A stretch of DNA of 51,803 bases from CAIKXD01 sp035439485 (GTDB taxonomy: Bacteria; Bacteroidota; Bacteroidia; UBA4408), in contig DAORKI010000014.1 in assembly GCA_035439485.1 (NCBI GenBank), positions 1 through 51,803 on the forward strand, written 5' to 3'. Position numbers and translations under genes: made by a program. Below, piece after piece: positions 1-9,390 of the stretch (its first letter is position 1; each line of letters starts with the position of its first letter). Under the pieces are notes generated by a model, which was not told the origin of the DNA, searched no databases, and was given only the letters and a program-made list of their open reading frames with translations.

Positions 1-528
1 CGTTAGTGGTTGCAGCGGTTATCCTTTTTATTTAAGCCATTTTTTGGTTTAACCCAAATTACGCATTAGAAATCTATTCAACTTCATTTTGCTTCAATCT
101 CAAGCACTTACTCCCGTTTTGAATTTCAAAATAGCTCGCTATTCCTTCAATCCAAAACAGTCCGTGAGCACTTGATATTATTGCAAAATTTTGTTGACCA
201 ACAATCCCTAATGCTTAATCTGGGTTTAAATAAAAAGATAAAAGCGGAAAACACGACCCCTCTCTCAGAGGGGGAACGCCCAAATGTATATTTTACGAAA
301 TTTAAACCCAAATTACGCATTAGAAATGCGTAAACGATAAAGAAATTGTAAATCAGATTTTTACAAATCTAATAACATTTTCTATATCGGGATTAACCCA
401 ACTAAATCAAGTAAATCGATTTTTCAAATCTCCTAGTGATTAATTTGGTTAAACTTGTTAAAATATTATTGAATTGGATTACATTTGAAATGATACTTTT
501 GTGCGTATTTACCTAAAATAAATTTTAA
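1..528. repeat. Repeat-rich intergenic spacer upstream of hisS
   Basis: No credible coding frame. The stretch holds three copies of a short dispersed repeat: 51-73 and 305-327 are identical over 23 bases (core AACCCAAATTACGCATTA), and 209-228 is an inverted copy with 18 of 20 matches. A related copy lies at 21543-21573. A hairpin with a 7-bp stem (CCCCTCT/AGAGGGG) occupies 257-273. Bases 117-153 resemble 36743-36779. The hisS promoter is at the right end. The arrangement looks like remnants of mobile or repeat elements, but the family is not identified. Confidence 0.6.
474..501 (+). promoter_or_regulatory. Predicted hisS promoter (Bacteroidota type)
   Basis: TTG at 474-476, a 17-nt spacer and TACTTTTG at 494-501 match the Bacteroidota consensus TTG-N17-23-TAnnTTTG exactly. 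A transcript starting 5-8 nt later would have a leader of about 20 nt before the GTG at 529. Confidence 0.6.
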
Positions 529-1926
529 GTGGCTGCTATTAAACCTTCGATACCTAAAGGCATGCGCGATTTTTCGCCTGCCGAAATGATAAAAAGAAAT
601 TATATTTTTGATGTAATTAAGGATTGTTTTCAACGCTTTGGCTTTTTGCCCCTCGAAACTCCTGCCATGGAAAATTTGAGCACACTTACTGGAAAGTATG
701 GTGAAGAGGGCGATAGATTGATTTTTAAAGTGTTGAATTCGGGCGACTATTTAAAAGATTCGGATATTGAAAAAGGTAATTTTGATGTGGTTAATGCAAA
801 AAAATTGTTACCTCAAATTTCTGAAAAAGCACTGAGATACGACCTTACTGTGCCATTTGCAAGATATGTTGTAATGCATAGAAATGAAATTCAAATGCCA
901 TTTAAACGTTTTCAAATACAACCTGTTTGGCGTGCAGATAGACCACAGAAAGGGCGTTACCGAGAGTTTTATCAATGTGATGCCGATATTATTGGAAGTA
1001 ATTCATTAATCAATGAATTTGAATTAGTACAAATTTTAGATGAGGTGTTTACACACCTAAACTTATCAGTTGTAATAAAAATTAATAACCGAAAAATACT
1101 TTCGGGAATTGCAGAATATATTGGTGCACCTGATTTAATTACCGATATTACGGTGGCTATTGACAAATTGGACAAAATAGGAAAAGACAAAGTGTTGGAG
1201 GAGTTGAAAGAAAAAGGTTTGACGGAGGATTCCCTAAAAAAAGTGGAACCTTTGCTCGAATTTAAACCAATTACGGTTATGGGAGTGGAAACCACTGCTT
1301 ACCTGAATGATTTAATTGGTAATACAAGCATTGGTAACAAAGGGCTTGAAGAATTAAGTGCCATTTTTAATTTGGTTACTAAAATACCTTTACAAACAGC
1401 TAAATTTGAATTTGACTTAACCTTAGCGCGTGGGCTTAATTACTATACAGGTGCTATTTTTGAAGTAAAATTGAATGATACCAGAAGCAGCTATACTGGT
1501 AGTTTATCGGGTGGAGGTAGATATGATGATTTAACTGGAATTTTTGGATTGCCTCATTTATCGGGGGTGGGTATATCGTTTGGCGCAGATAGGATTTATG
1601 ATGTATTGGAGGAGTTAGCTCTTTTTCCTCAAGCCAACCTCAATAATATTAAGGTTATGATTGCCAATTTTGGAGGTAATACAGCCGACTTTTGTTTACG
1701 ATTGTTACATCGTTTGCGTCAACAATCAATTACCAGTATATATTACCCTGATGAAGTTAAAATGAAAAAGCAATTTGAATATGCCGATGCACTTGCTATT
1801 CCTTTTGTAATTATTATTGGTGAAGATGAAATGAAGCAAGAAAAGGTTTCGATAAAGGACATGAAAACAGGCGAACAAGAAATGTTGAGCATTCATCAAT
1901 TAACAAGCAAATTAAAGGGGAAATAA
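529..1926 (+). CDS. hisS: Histidyl-tRNA synthetase
   Basis: Cytoplasmic class II aminoacyl-tRNA synthetase that charges tRNA-His. The 465-residue product has normal length for the family. Motif 2 region is visible as RYREFYQCDADIIG, the histidine-specific loop as ARGLNYYTGAIFEV, then SGGGRYDDL, and motif 3 as GVGISFGADRIY. The C-terminal ~95 residues form the HGTP anticodon-binding domain. The start is GTG at 529; the reading MAAIKPSIPKGMRDF places the conserved PKGxRDF at the usual distance from the N-terminus, so the GTG is preferred. A good promoter lies just upstream. hutH follows on the same strand after 26 nt and may be co-transcribed. Confidence 0.97.
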   Translation: MAAIKPSIPKGMRDFSPAEMIKRNYIFDVIKDCFQRFGFLPLETPAMENLSTLTGKYGEEGDRLIFKVLNSGDYLKDSDIEKGNFDVVNAKKLLPQISEKALRYDLTVPFARYVVMHRNEIQMPFKRFQIQPVWRADRPQKGRYREFYQCDADIIGSNSLINEFELVQILDEVFTHLNLSVVIKINNRKILSGIAEYIGAPDLITDITVAIDKLDKIGKDKVLEELKEKGLTEDSLKKVEPLLEFKPITVMGVETTAYLNDLIGNTSIGNKGLEELSAIFNLVTKIPLQTAKFEFDLTLARGLNYYTGAIFEVKLNDTRSSYTGSLSGGGRYDDLTGIFGLPHLSGVGISFGADRIYDVLEELALFPQANLNNIKVMIANFGGNTADFCLRLLHRLRQQSITSIYYPDEVKMKKQFEYADALAIPFVIIIGEDEMKQEKVSIKDMKTGEQEMLSIHQLTSKLKGK

Positions 1927-1952
1927 AAAAATAATTTTAAGAATAAGAATAT

Positions 1953-3440
1953 ATGCATTTAATATCGAGTGAAACATTAACTTTTGAACGCATTTCATAC
2001 ATTATTTCCAATAATGAAAAAATACAATTATCGGAAGAAGCCAAACATAAAATTGTTACATGTAGAAACTATTTAGATTCAAAAATTAAGACACATCCCG
2101 ACCCTATTTATGGTATCAATACTGGCTTTGGGTCGCTTTACAATGTTTCGATTGAAGCAAAGGATTTATCACAGTTACAAAAAAATTTAATGATGTCGCA
2201 TGCTTGTGGCACAGGGGATGAAGTTCCAAATGAAATTGTAAAATTGATGTTGTTATTAAAAATACAATCTTTAAGTTATGGAAAATCGGCTGTTCAATTA
2301 GCAACAGTTGAACGTTTAATTGATTTTTACAATCATGATATTTTACCTGTTGTTTATACGCAGGGTTCATTGGGTGCCTCAGGCGATTTAAGTCCACTAG
2401 CTCATTTATGTTTACCATTATTAGGCTTAGGAGAAGTATATTATAAAGGTCAACGCAAACAAGCAGCTGTTGTTTTGCAAGATTTGAATTTAAAGATAAT
2501 TGAGCTTCAATCGAAGGAAGGATTAGCATTATTGAACGGAACACAATTTATGAGCGCTTATGGGACATGGTGTATTATGCATGCAAAAAAATTAAGCAAT
2601 GTTGCTGACTATACAGGTGCTGTTTCGTTGGAAGCCTTTGATGGAAGAATTGAACCCTTTAAACCACATTTACATACCATAAGACCTCATGCGGGCCAAA
2701 TTACAACAGCAGCCAATATGCGTAAATTATTAGAAGGCAGTGAGCTTATTTCGCGTAAAAAAGAACATGTGCAAGACCCCTACTCTTTTCGCTGTATACC
2801 TCAAGTACACGGTGCTTCCAAAGATGCTATAAGTTATGTGGAGCAAGTTTTACTTACCGAAATAAATGCTGTTACGGACAATCCAACTGTTTTTCCAGAG
2901 GAAGATGAAATATTGTCGGGAGGAAACTTTCATGGACAACCGCTTGCAATTGCTTTAGATATTTTGTGCATTGCTTTAGCTGAATTAGGAAATATTTCAG
3001 AAAGAAGAACATATCAATTGATTTCGGGCTTGCGTAAATTGCCTGCTTTTTTAGTTGCAACTCCAGGATTAAATTCGGGATTTATGATTCCTCAGTATAC
3101 TGCTGCTTCTATTGTTAGCCAAAATAAACAATACTGTAGCCCTGCAAGTGTTGATTCTATTGTTTCAAGTAATGGTCAAGAGGATCATGTAAGTATGGGC
3201 GCTAATGCGGCAGTTAAATGTGCCAAAGTGGTGGAAAATTTATATACCGTTTTAGGTATTGAATTATTAAATGCCATGCAAGCTTTGGATTTCAGAAAGC
3301 CAACATTATCATCGCCTATCATTGAAAAATTAAAGGCCAATTTCCGAAATGAAATCGCTTTTATTCAGGATGATGTGATGATGTATCCTGAAATAGAAAA
3401 GAGCCGACAATTTATTAAACGAAACAGTTTCGCAATTTAA
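1953..3440 (+). CDS. hutH: Histidine ammonia-lyase
   Basis: Deaminates histidine to trans-urocanate, the first step of histidine degradation. The 495-residue product carries the Ala142-Ser143-Gly144 triad (in GSLGASGDLSPLAHL) that cyclises to the MIO electrophile. Tyr53 (YGINTGFG), His83 and Asn195 sit at the same numbers as the catalytic residues known in the Pseudomonas enzyme, and Tyr277/Arg280 match its Tyr280/Arg283. It lies 26 nt after hisS and 30 nt before ppa. No hutU, hutI or hutG is nearby. MIO enzymes with other substrates (tyrosine or phenylalanine lyases) are related; His83 favours histidine. Confidence 0.93.
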   Translation: MHLISSETLTFERISYIISNNEKIQLSEEAKHKIVTCRNYLDSKIKTHPDPIYGINTGFGSLYNVSIEAKDLSQLQKNLMMSHACGTGDEVPNEIVKLMLLLKIQSLSYGKSAVQLATVERLIDFYNHDILPVVYTQGSLGASGDLSPLAHLCLPLLGLGEVYYKGQRKQAAVVLQDLNLKIIELQSKEGLALLNGTQFMSAYGTWCIMHAKKLSNVADYTGAVSLEAFDGRIEPFKPHLHTIRPHAGQITTAANMRKLLEGSELISRKKEHVQDPYSFRCIPQVHGASKDAISYVEQVLLTEINAVTDNPTVFPEEDEILSGGNFHGQPLAIALDILCIALAELGNISERRTYQLISGLRKLPAFLVATPGLNSGFMIPQYTAASIVSQNKQYCSPASVDSIVSSNGQEDHVSMGANAAVKCAKVVENLYTVLGIELLNAMQALDFRKPTLSSPIIEKLKANFRNEIAFIQDDVMMYPEIEKSRQFIKRNSFAI

Positions 3441-3470
3441 TATTACATTTGAAAACATAAAACATAAGCA

Positions 3471-4085
3471 ATGAAATTTAGAGCACACCCTTGGCATGGT
3501 ATCTCCATTGGAGAAAAATTTCCTGCACAAATTAATGTGTACATCGAAATTGTTCCTTCTGATACGGTAAAATATGAAATTGATAAGGAAAGTGGTTACT
3601 TAAAAATTGATAGACCTCAAAAGTTTTCAAATATAATTCCTGCACTTTATGGATTTATTCCTCAAACATATTGCGGAAAAACAGTGGCCGCTTTAAGTTC
3701 AGAAAAAACAGGTAAGCCAAACTTAAAAGGCGATGGTGATCCACTTGATATTTGTGTTTTGAGTGAACGCAATATTACTCATGGTGATATTTTGCTGCGC
3801 GCCATACCCATTGGTGGTTTTAGGTTGATTGACCGGGGCGAAGCGGATGATAAAATTATTGCAGTAATGGCTAATGATGAAGTGTACAAAGAATTTAAAG
3901 ATTTAAGTGATTGTCCTGATGCCATTGTGAACCGACTAAAACATTATTTTTTAACTTACAAAAACATGCCAGGCTTAGATGAACACTTATGTGAAATCAC
4001 CGAAGCTTATGGTCAAGCCGAAGCCTTGGAAGTAATCAAAAGGTCGTGGAATGATTATAATTTGGAAATTAAACCTACACTTTAA
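3471..4085 (+). CDS. ppa: Inorganic pyrophosphatase, family I
   Basis: Soluble family I pyrophosphatase that hydrolyses PPi to phosphate and pulls biosynthetic reactions, including aminoacyl-tRNA formation, forward. The metal-binding signature DGDPLD is at residues 88-93, followed by ICVL as usual. 204 residues is within family range. ATG start at 3471. A perfect -7 element TACATTTG sits at 3444-3451 in the gap after hutH, but I see no good -33 partner, so both an own promoter and read-through from hisS-hutH are possible. The permease gene follows after 13 nt. Confidence 0.95.
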   Translation: MKFRAHPWHGISIGEKFPAQINVYIEIVPSDTVKYEIDKESGYLKIDRPQKFSNIIPALYGFIPQTYCGKTVAALSSEKTGKPNLKGDGDPLDICVLSERNITHGDILLRAIPIGGFRLIDRGEADDKIIAVMANDEVYKEFKDLSDCPDAIVNRLKHYFLTYKNMPGLDEHLCEITEAYGQAEALEVIKRSWNDYNLEIKPTL

Positions 4086-4098
4086 TTTTGTAAATTAA

Positions 4099-5331
4099 GT
4101 GTTTACCGAAAACATTAAAATTGCACTGAATGCTATCAAAAGCAATTTGCTGCGCTCAATATTAACCATGTTGATTATTGCCATAGGAATTACAGCCTTA
4201 GTTGGTATATTAACGGCAATAGACTCAATAAAACAAAGCATTAACTCAAATTTCACTAGTTTAGGCGCAAATACTTTTACTGTAAGAAATAAAGAATTAG
4301 TGGTTCGGATTGGCAGAGGCGGACGCAAGCCAAAAAAGTACCCAGAAATAACTTATGAACAAGCCACTCGGTTTAAGGATTTATTCACTTTTAGATCTGT
4401 AGTATCCATCTCCACAGTGGCTTCACAGGGTGCTACGGTTAAGTACAAAAGTTTAAAAACTAATCCAAACATAGCTGTATTTGCAGGTGATGAAAATTAT
4501 TTGCAGAGCGGTGGATACGAATTAAGTCAAGGACGAAATTTTTCGACTACTGAAGTTGAAAGAAGCGCCAATGTGGTTATTATTGGTCAAGAGCTTAAAA
4601 AGAAACTTTTCCCAAAACAAAAAAATATTATTAATGAAATAGTAAATATTGGGGTTGGTAAATACAAAATTGTTGGGGTATTAGAAGAGAAAGGAGCAAG
4701 TATGGGCATGGGAGGCGACAAAGTAATTATTATACCTATTACTAATGGACGACAGTATTTTGGCAATGATAAAATGAGTTATGTAATAAATGTGACTTCT
4801 GAAAGTCCACAAGAAATGGAAATTGCTGAAGGTGAAGCTAGAGGCTTGTTGCGCAAAATAAGGCAAGTGAAACTAGGACACGATGACAATTTTGAAATAG
4901 TGAAAAGTGATAGTTTGGCCAATATTTTAATTGATAATATTAAATATGTGACTATTGCTGCCACTATTATTGGCTTTATAACCCTATTGGGCGCTGCCAT
5001 TGGACTTATGAATATAATGATAGTATCAGTAACAGAAAGAACACGTGAAATTGGTATTAGGAAATCTTTAGGTGCAACAAGTAAAAATATTCGTTTTCAA
5101 TTTTTGGTTGAGGCGGTTGTTATATGTCAATTAGGTGGATTATTGGGTATTGTTTTAGGTATTGCAACTGGAAATGTAACCTCCTATTTTGTTGGCGCAG
5201 GCTTTATTATTCCTTGGTTTTGGATTTTGAGTGGCTTAATTATTTGTTTAACAGTTGGTTTAATTGCAGGGATTTATCCTGCCATTAAAGCATCTCAATT
5301 AGACCCAGTTGAAGCGCTTAGAAACGAATAA
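4099..5331 (+). CDS. ABC transporter permease, FtsX/MacB family
   Basis: Inner-membrane permease of the MacB/FtsX type (410 residues). The order is a first transmembrane helix at about residues 17-40, a periplasmic MacB_PCD-type domain to about residue 280, then three helices near 285-310, 335-360 and 370-395, ending in the family hallmark GIYPAIKASQLDPVEALRNE. Such proteins couple an ATPase to lipoprotein, peptide or drug export in the periplasm. No ATPase gene is adjacent, so the partner must be encoded elsewhere. Start is GTG at 4099, 13 nt after the ppa stop; the sequence after it (FTENIKIALNAIKSNLLRS) is the expected N-terminus. Confidence 0.9.
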   Translation: MFTENIKIALNAIKSNLLRSILTMLIIAIGITALVGILTAIDSIKQSINSNFTSLGANTFTVRNKELVVRIGRGGRKPKKYPEITYEQATRFKDLFTFRSVVSISTVASQGATVKYKSLKTNPNIAVFAGDENYLQSGGYELSQGRNFSTTEVERSANVVIIGQELKKKLFPKQKNIINEIVNIGVGKYKIVGVLEEKGASMGMGGDKVIIIPITNGRQYFGNDKMSYVINVTSESPQEMEIAEGEARGLLRKIRQVKLGHDDNFEIVKSDSLANILIDNIKYVTIAATIIGFITLLGAAIGLMNIMIVSVTERTREIGIRKSLGATSKNIRFQFLVEAVVICQLGGLLGIVLGIATGNVTSYFVGAGFIIPWFWILSGLIICLTVGLIAGIYPAIKASQLDPVEALRNE

Positions 5332-5467
5332 ATTCTTACTTTTTACTTAATTTATCAACTTATGTTAGCAGTTTGTGCATTAAATTATTGATGCTTTCTA
5401 ATATTTTTCTTTTGTTTACAGTCTTAAACAATAAATATAATTATTCATAAATATAATTCGAAAAACT

Positions 5468-7138
5468 ATGACAACAAATCAAGCTACAACGCATCCTAAA
5501 GGTCTTTGGGTATTATTTGGCACCGAAATGTGGGAAAGATTCAATTTTTATGGCATGCGGGCATTGCTCACTTTGTTTCTTGTTAACTCATTAATGTTTC
5601 AAGAAAAAGAAGCATCCATAATTTACGGTGGTTTTTTGGGCCTTTGCTACTTGACACCTATGCTGGGTGGTTTTATTTCAGACAGGTATTTAGGAAATAG
5701 AAACTGTATCATGTTAGGTGGCTTGTTGATGGCCGTAGGGCAGTTATTGTTATTTGCTAGTGCAACAATTTTTCCTAGCAATCTTGAATTGGCTAAAACA
5801 TTAATGTATTCAGCTTTATTCATTATTATTTTTGGTAATGGATTTTTTAAACCCAATATTTCTAGTATGGTTGGAAGTTTATATCCTAAGTCAGAAAAAA
5901 ACAAACTAGATACTGCATTTACCATTTTTTATATGGGTATAAATTTGGGTGCGTTTTTGGGTCAATTGTTATGCCCGCTGCTAGGCGATGTTAAAGATGC
6001 AGGAGGTGTAAGAGATATTTATGCTTTTAAATATGGTTTTTTAGCTGCCGCTATAGCAATGTTAATAGGTACTTTAGTTTTCTTTCTATTGAAAAACAAG
6101 TATGTTGTAACTCCTGCTGGAAAGCCTTTGGGAGGTTTACCTTCAAAAAATGACGCATCCGATTTTGAAGAGGGCGAATCACAAAAGGCATCATTCACAA
6201 ACACTTCTTTAATGATTGCTTTATTTAGTTTAATGGGATTAGGCTCTTTGTTTTTTTATGTGTTTGGTCAAAATATGATTTACTCGCTCATTTACGCAAG
6301 TGGTTTAACATTAGCAGGATTAATTCTTTCAGATAAATCACTTACAAAAGTTGAAAAAGACAGAATTATGGTCATTTACATTGTTTCATTTTTTGTGATA
6401 TTCTTTTGGGCCGCCTTTGAGCAAGCAGGTTCATCGCTCACTTTCATTGCCGATAATCAAACAGATCGTAATTTCTTTGGTTGGCAAATGCCACCTTCTA
6501 TGGTGCAAATATTTAATGGGATTTTTGTGGTTGCCTTTGCAGTTCCTTTCAGTTTACTTTGGGATAAGTTACGCGCAGCAGGTAAAGAGCCAGTTTCACC
6601 CATGAAACAATCATTCGGATTGGCTCTTATTGCCATCAGTTATTTTATTATTGCTAACAATGTAAAAGATTTAGGCGATTCTGGTTTGTTGGCTGTGTAT
6701 TGGTTAATTCTTCTGTATTTAATACAAACCTTTGGTGAATTATGTCTCTCCCCTATTGGTTTATCATTGGTTGGGAAACTTGCACCTAAAAGATTTGCAT
6801 CATTACTTTATGGGGTGTTTTTTATTTCCAATGCCTCAGGCTATGCGCTGGCAGGAACCTTAGGCTCTATTTTACCTGCTACAGGAGATAAATTTATAAA
6901 AGCAAAAGAATTGGGTATTGATTTGCAGGCTGTTTTAGATAAACAAGTTGTACCTAGTGCTGAGCAAGTTGAATTGTTGAACAACAATCAAATAAGTTTT
7001 GTATATCCAGAATTTGCAGGTTTTACAATTCATAATTTGTATGAGTTTTTTATGGTGTTTGTGGTGCTTTGTGGTGTAGCAAGTGTTATTTTGTTTGCCA
7101 TAAGTCCAAGATTGAAAAAAATGATGCACGGAGTTTAA
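5468..7138 (+). CDS. POT/PTR2 family proton-dependent peptide transporter (copy 1)
   Basis: Major-facilitator-type proton-coupled di/tripeptide symporter (556 residues, about 12-14 helices). The ExxER motif of the family is Glu20-Met-Trp-Glu23-Arg24 in the first helix (GTEMWERFNFYG). The PTR2 signature FYMGINLGAFLG is present, and the C-terminal half keeps GELCLSPIGLSLVGKLAP. A soluble loop (~residues 215-245) separates the two helix bundles. The next gene, 27 nt downstream, is a paralogue, so this looks like a tandem duplication followed by divergence. About 60 extra residues compared with copy 2 lie mainly in loops near the C-terminus. Confidence 0.93.
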   Translation: MTTNQATTHPKGLWVLFGTEMWERFNFYGMRALLTLFLVNSLMFQEKEASIIYGGFLGLCYLTPMLGGFISDRYLGNRNCIMLGGLLMAVGQLLLFASATIFPSNLELAKTLMYSALFIIIFGNGFFKPNISSMVGSLYPKSEKNKLDTAFTIFYMGINLGAFLGQLLCPLLGDVKDAGGVRDIYAFKYGFLAAAIAMLIGTLVFFLLKNKYVVTPAGKPLGGLPSKNDASDFEEGESQKASFTNTSLMIALFSLMGLGSLFFYVFGQNMIYSLIYASGLTLAGLILSDKSLTKVEKDRIMVIYIVSFFVIFFWAAFEQAGSSLTFIADNQTDRNFFGWQMPPSMVQIFNGIFVVAFAVPFSLLWDKLRAAGKEPVSPMKQSFGLALIAISYFIIANNVKDLGDSGLLAVYWLILLYLIQTFGELCLSPIGLSLVGKLAPKRFASLLYGVFFISNASGYALAGTLGSILPATGDKFIKAKELGIDLQAVLDKQVVPSAEQVELLNNNQISFVYPEFAGFTIHNLYEFFMVFVVLCGVASVILFAISPRLKKMMHGV

Positions 7139-7165
7139 TGTTAACCTAATAATTTTAATTAAAAA

Positions 7166-8644
7166 GTGGAATACTCATTAGAAAATATACAAAATTTTAA
7201 AGGTAAATATCCCAAACAATTATGGTATTTATTTCTTACCGAAATGTGGGAGCGTTTTTGCTTCTATGGTATGCGAGGCGTTTTGGCTATTTTTATGGTT
7301 AGCCAATTACATTTAACTGATAAAGAATCAAATTTAAAATACGGTGCAATTCAAGCTTTTGTTTATGCTTTTACTTTTATTGGTGGTATTTTTGCTGATA
7401 AAATTTTAGGCTTCAAAAAATCCTTATTCTTTGGAGGAATTGTAATGATTACAGGTAATTTAATTATTGCCTTTTCGCCACAGGAGATGTTTTATTTTGG
7501 TATAACACTTTCAATTATTGGAACAGGTTTTTTTAAGCCCAATATTTCATCCATGGTAGGAGAATTATACCACGAAAATGACCCTCGTAGAGATGCAGGA
7601 TTTGGTTTGTTTTATTCAGGAATAAATATTGGCGCACTTTTAGGTGGTGCTGTTTGTGTATATTTAGGAAAATATCATTCATGGAGTTTGGCCTTTTTAT
7701 CTGCTGCTATAGTGATGATAATTGGTTTAATCACCTTTGCATTTACTAAAAAAACTTTGGGCCCTATTGGTGATTCACCACTATTACATTTGCCAGATGC
7801 AAAACGTAAATCAAGAGAAATAATGGTTTATGTTGGATCACTTGTGAGTATCCCTTTAATTTTAATAATGGTTAAGAATACAGCCTATACTGATATGTTT
7901 ATGTACACTATAGGTCCAATTGCCATTTTATATTTGTTTTATGAATTGCTTAAATTAAAAACTTCAGCTGAGAAATCTAAATTGTTTGCTGCCTTCTTAT
8001 TTATAGCTTTTTCAATTCTATTTTGGGCGTTCTTTGAACAAAGTGGAGGCTCATTAAGCCTATTTGCAGCGAATAATTTAAGTAATAATTTATTGTTTTT
8101 TACTATCGACCCAAATATTGTAAACAATACTTCTAATTCTCTTTTTGTGATACTTTTTAGCCCATTGGTTGGAATACTTTGGATAGGTATGAATAAACGA
8201 AAATTAGAACCAAACACGGTAATTAAATTCGGTTTAGGATTTTTGTTTTTGGCAGCCGCCTTTTATGTATTTTATTATACTCGTTTTTTTGCCGATAGTG
8301 AAGGTGTTACCTCTTTAAATGTATTTGCGTTAGCTTATTTGGTAATCACTTTGGGCGAATTATGTCTCTCACCTATTGGTTTATCCATTATCACTAAATT
8401 ATCTCCAAAACATTTATCGGGAATGATGATGGGCTTTTGGTTTTTGGGTAGTGCCTACGGTCAATATGTGGCAGGAATTTTAGGTGCAGGTATGAGTACG
8501 CCTAATGATGATGCTGGTAAACTTGAAAAATTAATTGCTTATACTGACGGCTATAAACAATTGGCTATTTATGCATTGATTTGTGGAGTAATTTTAATTC
8601 TGATTTCTAGTTTAATGAAAAAATTAATGCATGGTGTAAAATAA
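7166..8644 (+). CDS. POT/PTR2 family proton-dependent peptide transporter (copy 2)
   Basis: Second proton-coupled oligopeptide symporter, 492 residues. It keeps the ExxER motif (Glu26, Glu29, Arg30 in TEMWERFCFYG), the FYSGINIG signature and GELCLSPIGLSIITKLSP. Both copies end in KKxMHGV, which supports a common origin by local duplication. The start is GTG at 7166, 27 nt after copy 1; an in-frame ATG appears only after the first conserved segment, so GTG is favoured. pdxH begins 7 nt after the stop, suggesting one transcript for the three genes. Substrate preference between the two copies cannot be told from sequence. Confidence 0.92.
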   Translation: MEYSLENIQNFKGKYPKQLWYLFLTEMWERFCFYGMRGVLAIFMVSQLHLTDKESNLKYGAIQAFVYAFTFIGGIFADKILGFKKSLFFGGIVMITGNLIIAFSPQEMFYFGITLSIIGTGFFKPNISSMVGELYHENDPRRDAGFGLFYSGINIGALLGGAVCVYLGKYHSWSLAFLSAAIVMIIGLITFAFTKKTLGPIGDSPLLHLPDAKRKSREIMVYVGSLVSIPLILIMVKNTAYTDMFMYTIGPIAILYLFYELLKLKTSAEKSKLFAAFLFIAFSILFWAFFEQSGGSLSLFAANNLSNNLLFFTIDPNIVNNTSNSLFVILFSPLVGILWIGMNKRKLEPNTVIKFGLGFLFLAAAFYVFYYTRFFADSEGVTSLNVFALAYLVITLGELCLSPIGLSIITKLSPKHLSGMMMGFWFLGSAYGQYVAGILGAGMSTPNDDAGKLEKLIAYTDGYKQLAIYALICGVILILISSLMKKLMHGVK

Positions 8645-8651
8645 AGTTAAC

Positions 8652-9305
8652 ATGGGAGCTATTCATCAAAAAATTATTTCACTTAGAAAAGATTACAGCA
8701 CAGCCACATTAAATGAAAATGAGGTAGATGCAAATCCCATTAAACAATTTGAATTGTGGATGCATCAGGCTGTTGAAGCAGAAATTATGGAGCCTCATGC
8801 AATGAATGTTTGTACTGTTTCATCTGAGGGAAAACCAAGTTCAAGAATTGTTTTGTTACGAGGATTTGATGAGAATGGCTTTGTATTTTATACTAATTAT
8901 AATTCGCACAAAGGGACAGATGCTACTCAAAATCATTTTGCCTCCCTTAATTTCTTTTGGCCAGAGTTAGAGCGTCAGGTAAGAATTGATGGCACTATTT
9001 CAAAAATTGACCAAAAAATTTCAACCGATTATTTTCACAGTCGCCCTCGCGAAAGTCAAATTGGAGCTTGGGCATCACAACAAAGTGCTGTTATAGCAAA
9101 TCGACAGGTTGTTGAAAATGCATATGCTCAATACATCGAAAAATTTAAGGGCCTGGAAGTAATTCCAAAGCCTGAACATTGGGGAGGCTATAACATTAAG
9201 CCCACTAGCATAGAATTTTGGCAAGGTCGACCTAGCAGGTTGCATGATCGATTGAGATATAGGGTTGTGAATGATATGTGGAAAATTGAAAGATTATCAC
9301 CTTAA
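8652..9305 (+). CDS. pdxH: Pyridoxamine/pyridoxine 5'-phosphate oxidase
   Basis: FMN-dependent oxidase that makes pyridoxal 5'-phosphate from pyridoxine or pyridoxamine phosphate. At 217 residues it has the expected length. The FMN-binding region is seen in SSRIVLLRGF and FYTNYNSHKG, and the C-terminal family signature IEFWQGRPSRLHDR is complete. ATG start at 8652, 7 nt after the second POT gene. The protein ends WKIERLSP, as is usual for the family. A hairpin with a 10-bp perfect stem follows at 9319-9342. Confidence 0.96.
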   Translation: MGAIHQKIISLRKDYSTATLNENEVDANPIKQFELWMHQAVEAEIMEPHAMNVCTVSSEGKPSSRIVLLRGFDENGFVFYTNYNSHKGTDATQNHFASLNFFWPELERQVRIDGTISKIDQKISTDYFHSRPRESQIGAWASQQSAVIANRQVVENAYAQYIEKFKGLEVIPKPEHWGGYNIKPTSIEFWQGRPSRLHDRLRYRVVNDMWKIERLSP

Positions 9306-9318
9306 ATTTTTCAGATGG

Positions 9319-9342
9319 TTTTCAATTGCAGTCAATTGAAAA
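9319..9342 (+). terminator. Hairpin downstream of pdxH (possible terminator)
   Basis: TTTTCAATTG at 9319-9328 and its perfect complement at 9333-9342 enclose a 4-nt loop. Only a short T-rich run (TGTTTT) follows, so intrinsic termination is possible but weak. It separates the peptide-transporter/pdxH group from the toxin-antitoxin promoter. Confidence 0.4.
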
Positions 9343-9390
9343 TGTTTTCCAATGAAAGAAAATTTTCAAGAAACAATAAAAATATTAGTT

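Noticed and set aside
972..1295. Minus-strand open frame within hisS
   Set aside because: Antisense to a conserved synthetase region; no recognisable motif.
3420..3432. CGAAACAGTTTCG hairpin at the end of hutH as a terminator
   Set aside because: Loop is too short, it is inside the coding end, and no T run follows.
529..5331. A complete hut operon
   Set aside because: Only hutH is present; its neighbours are hisS, ppa and a permease.
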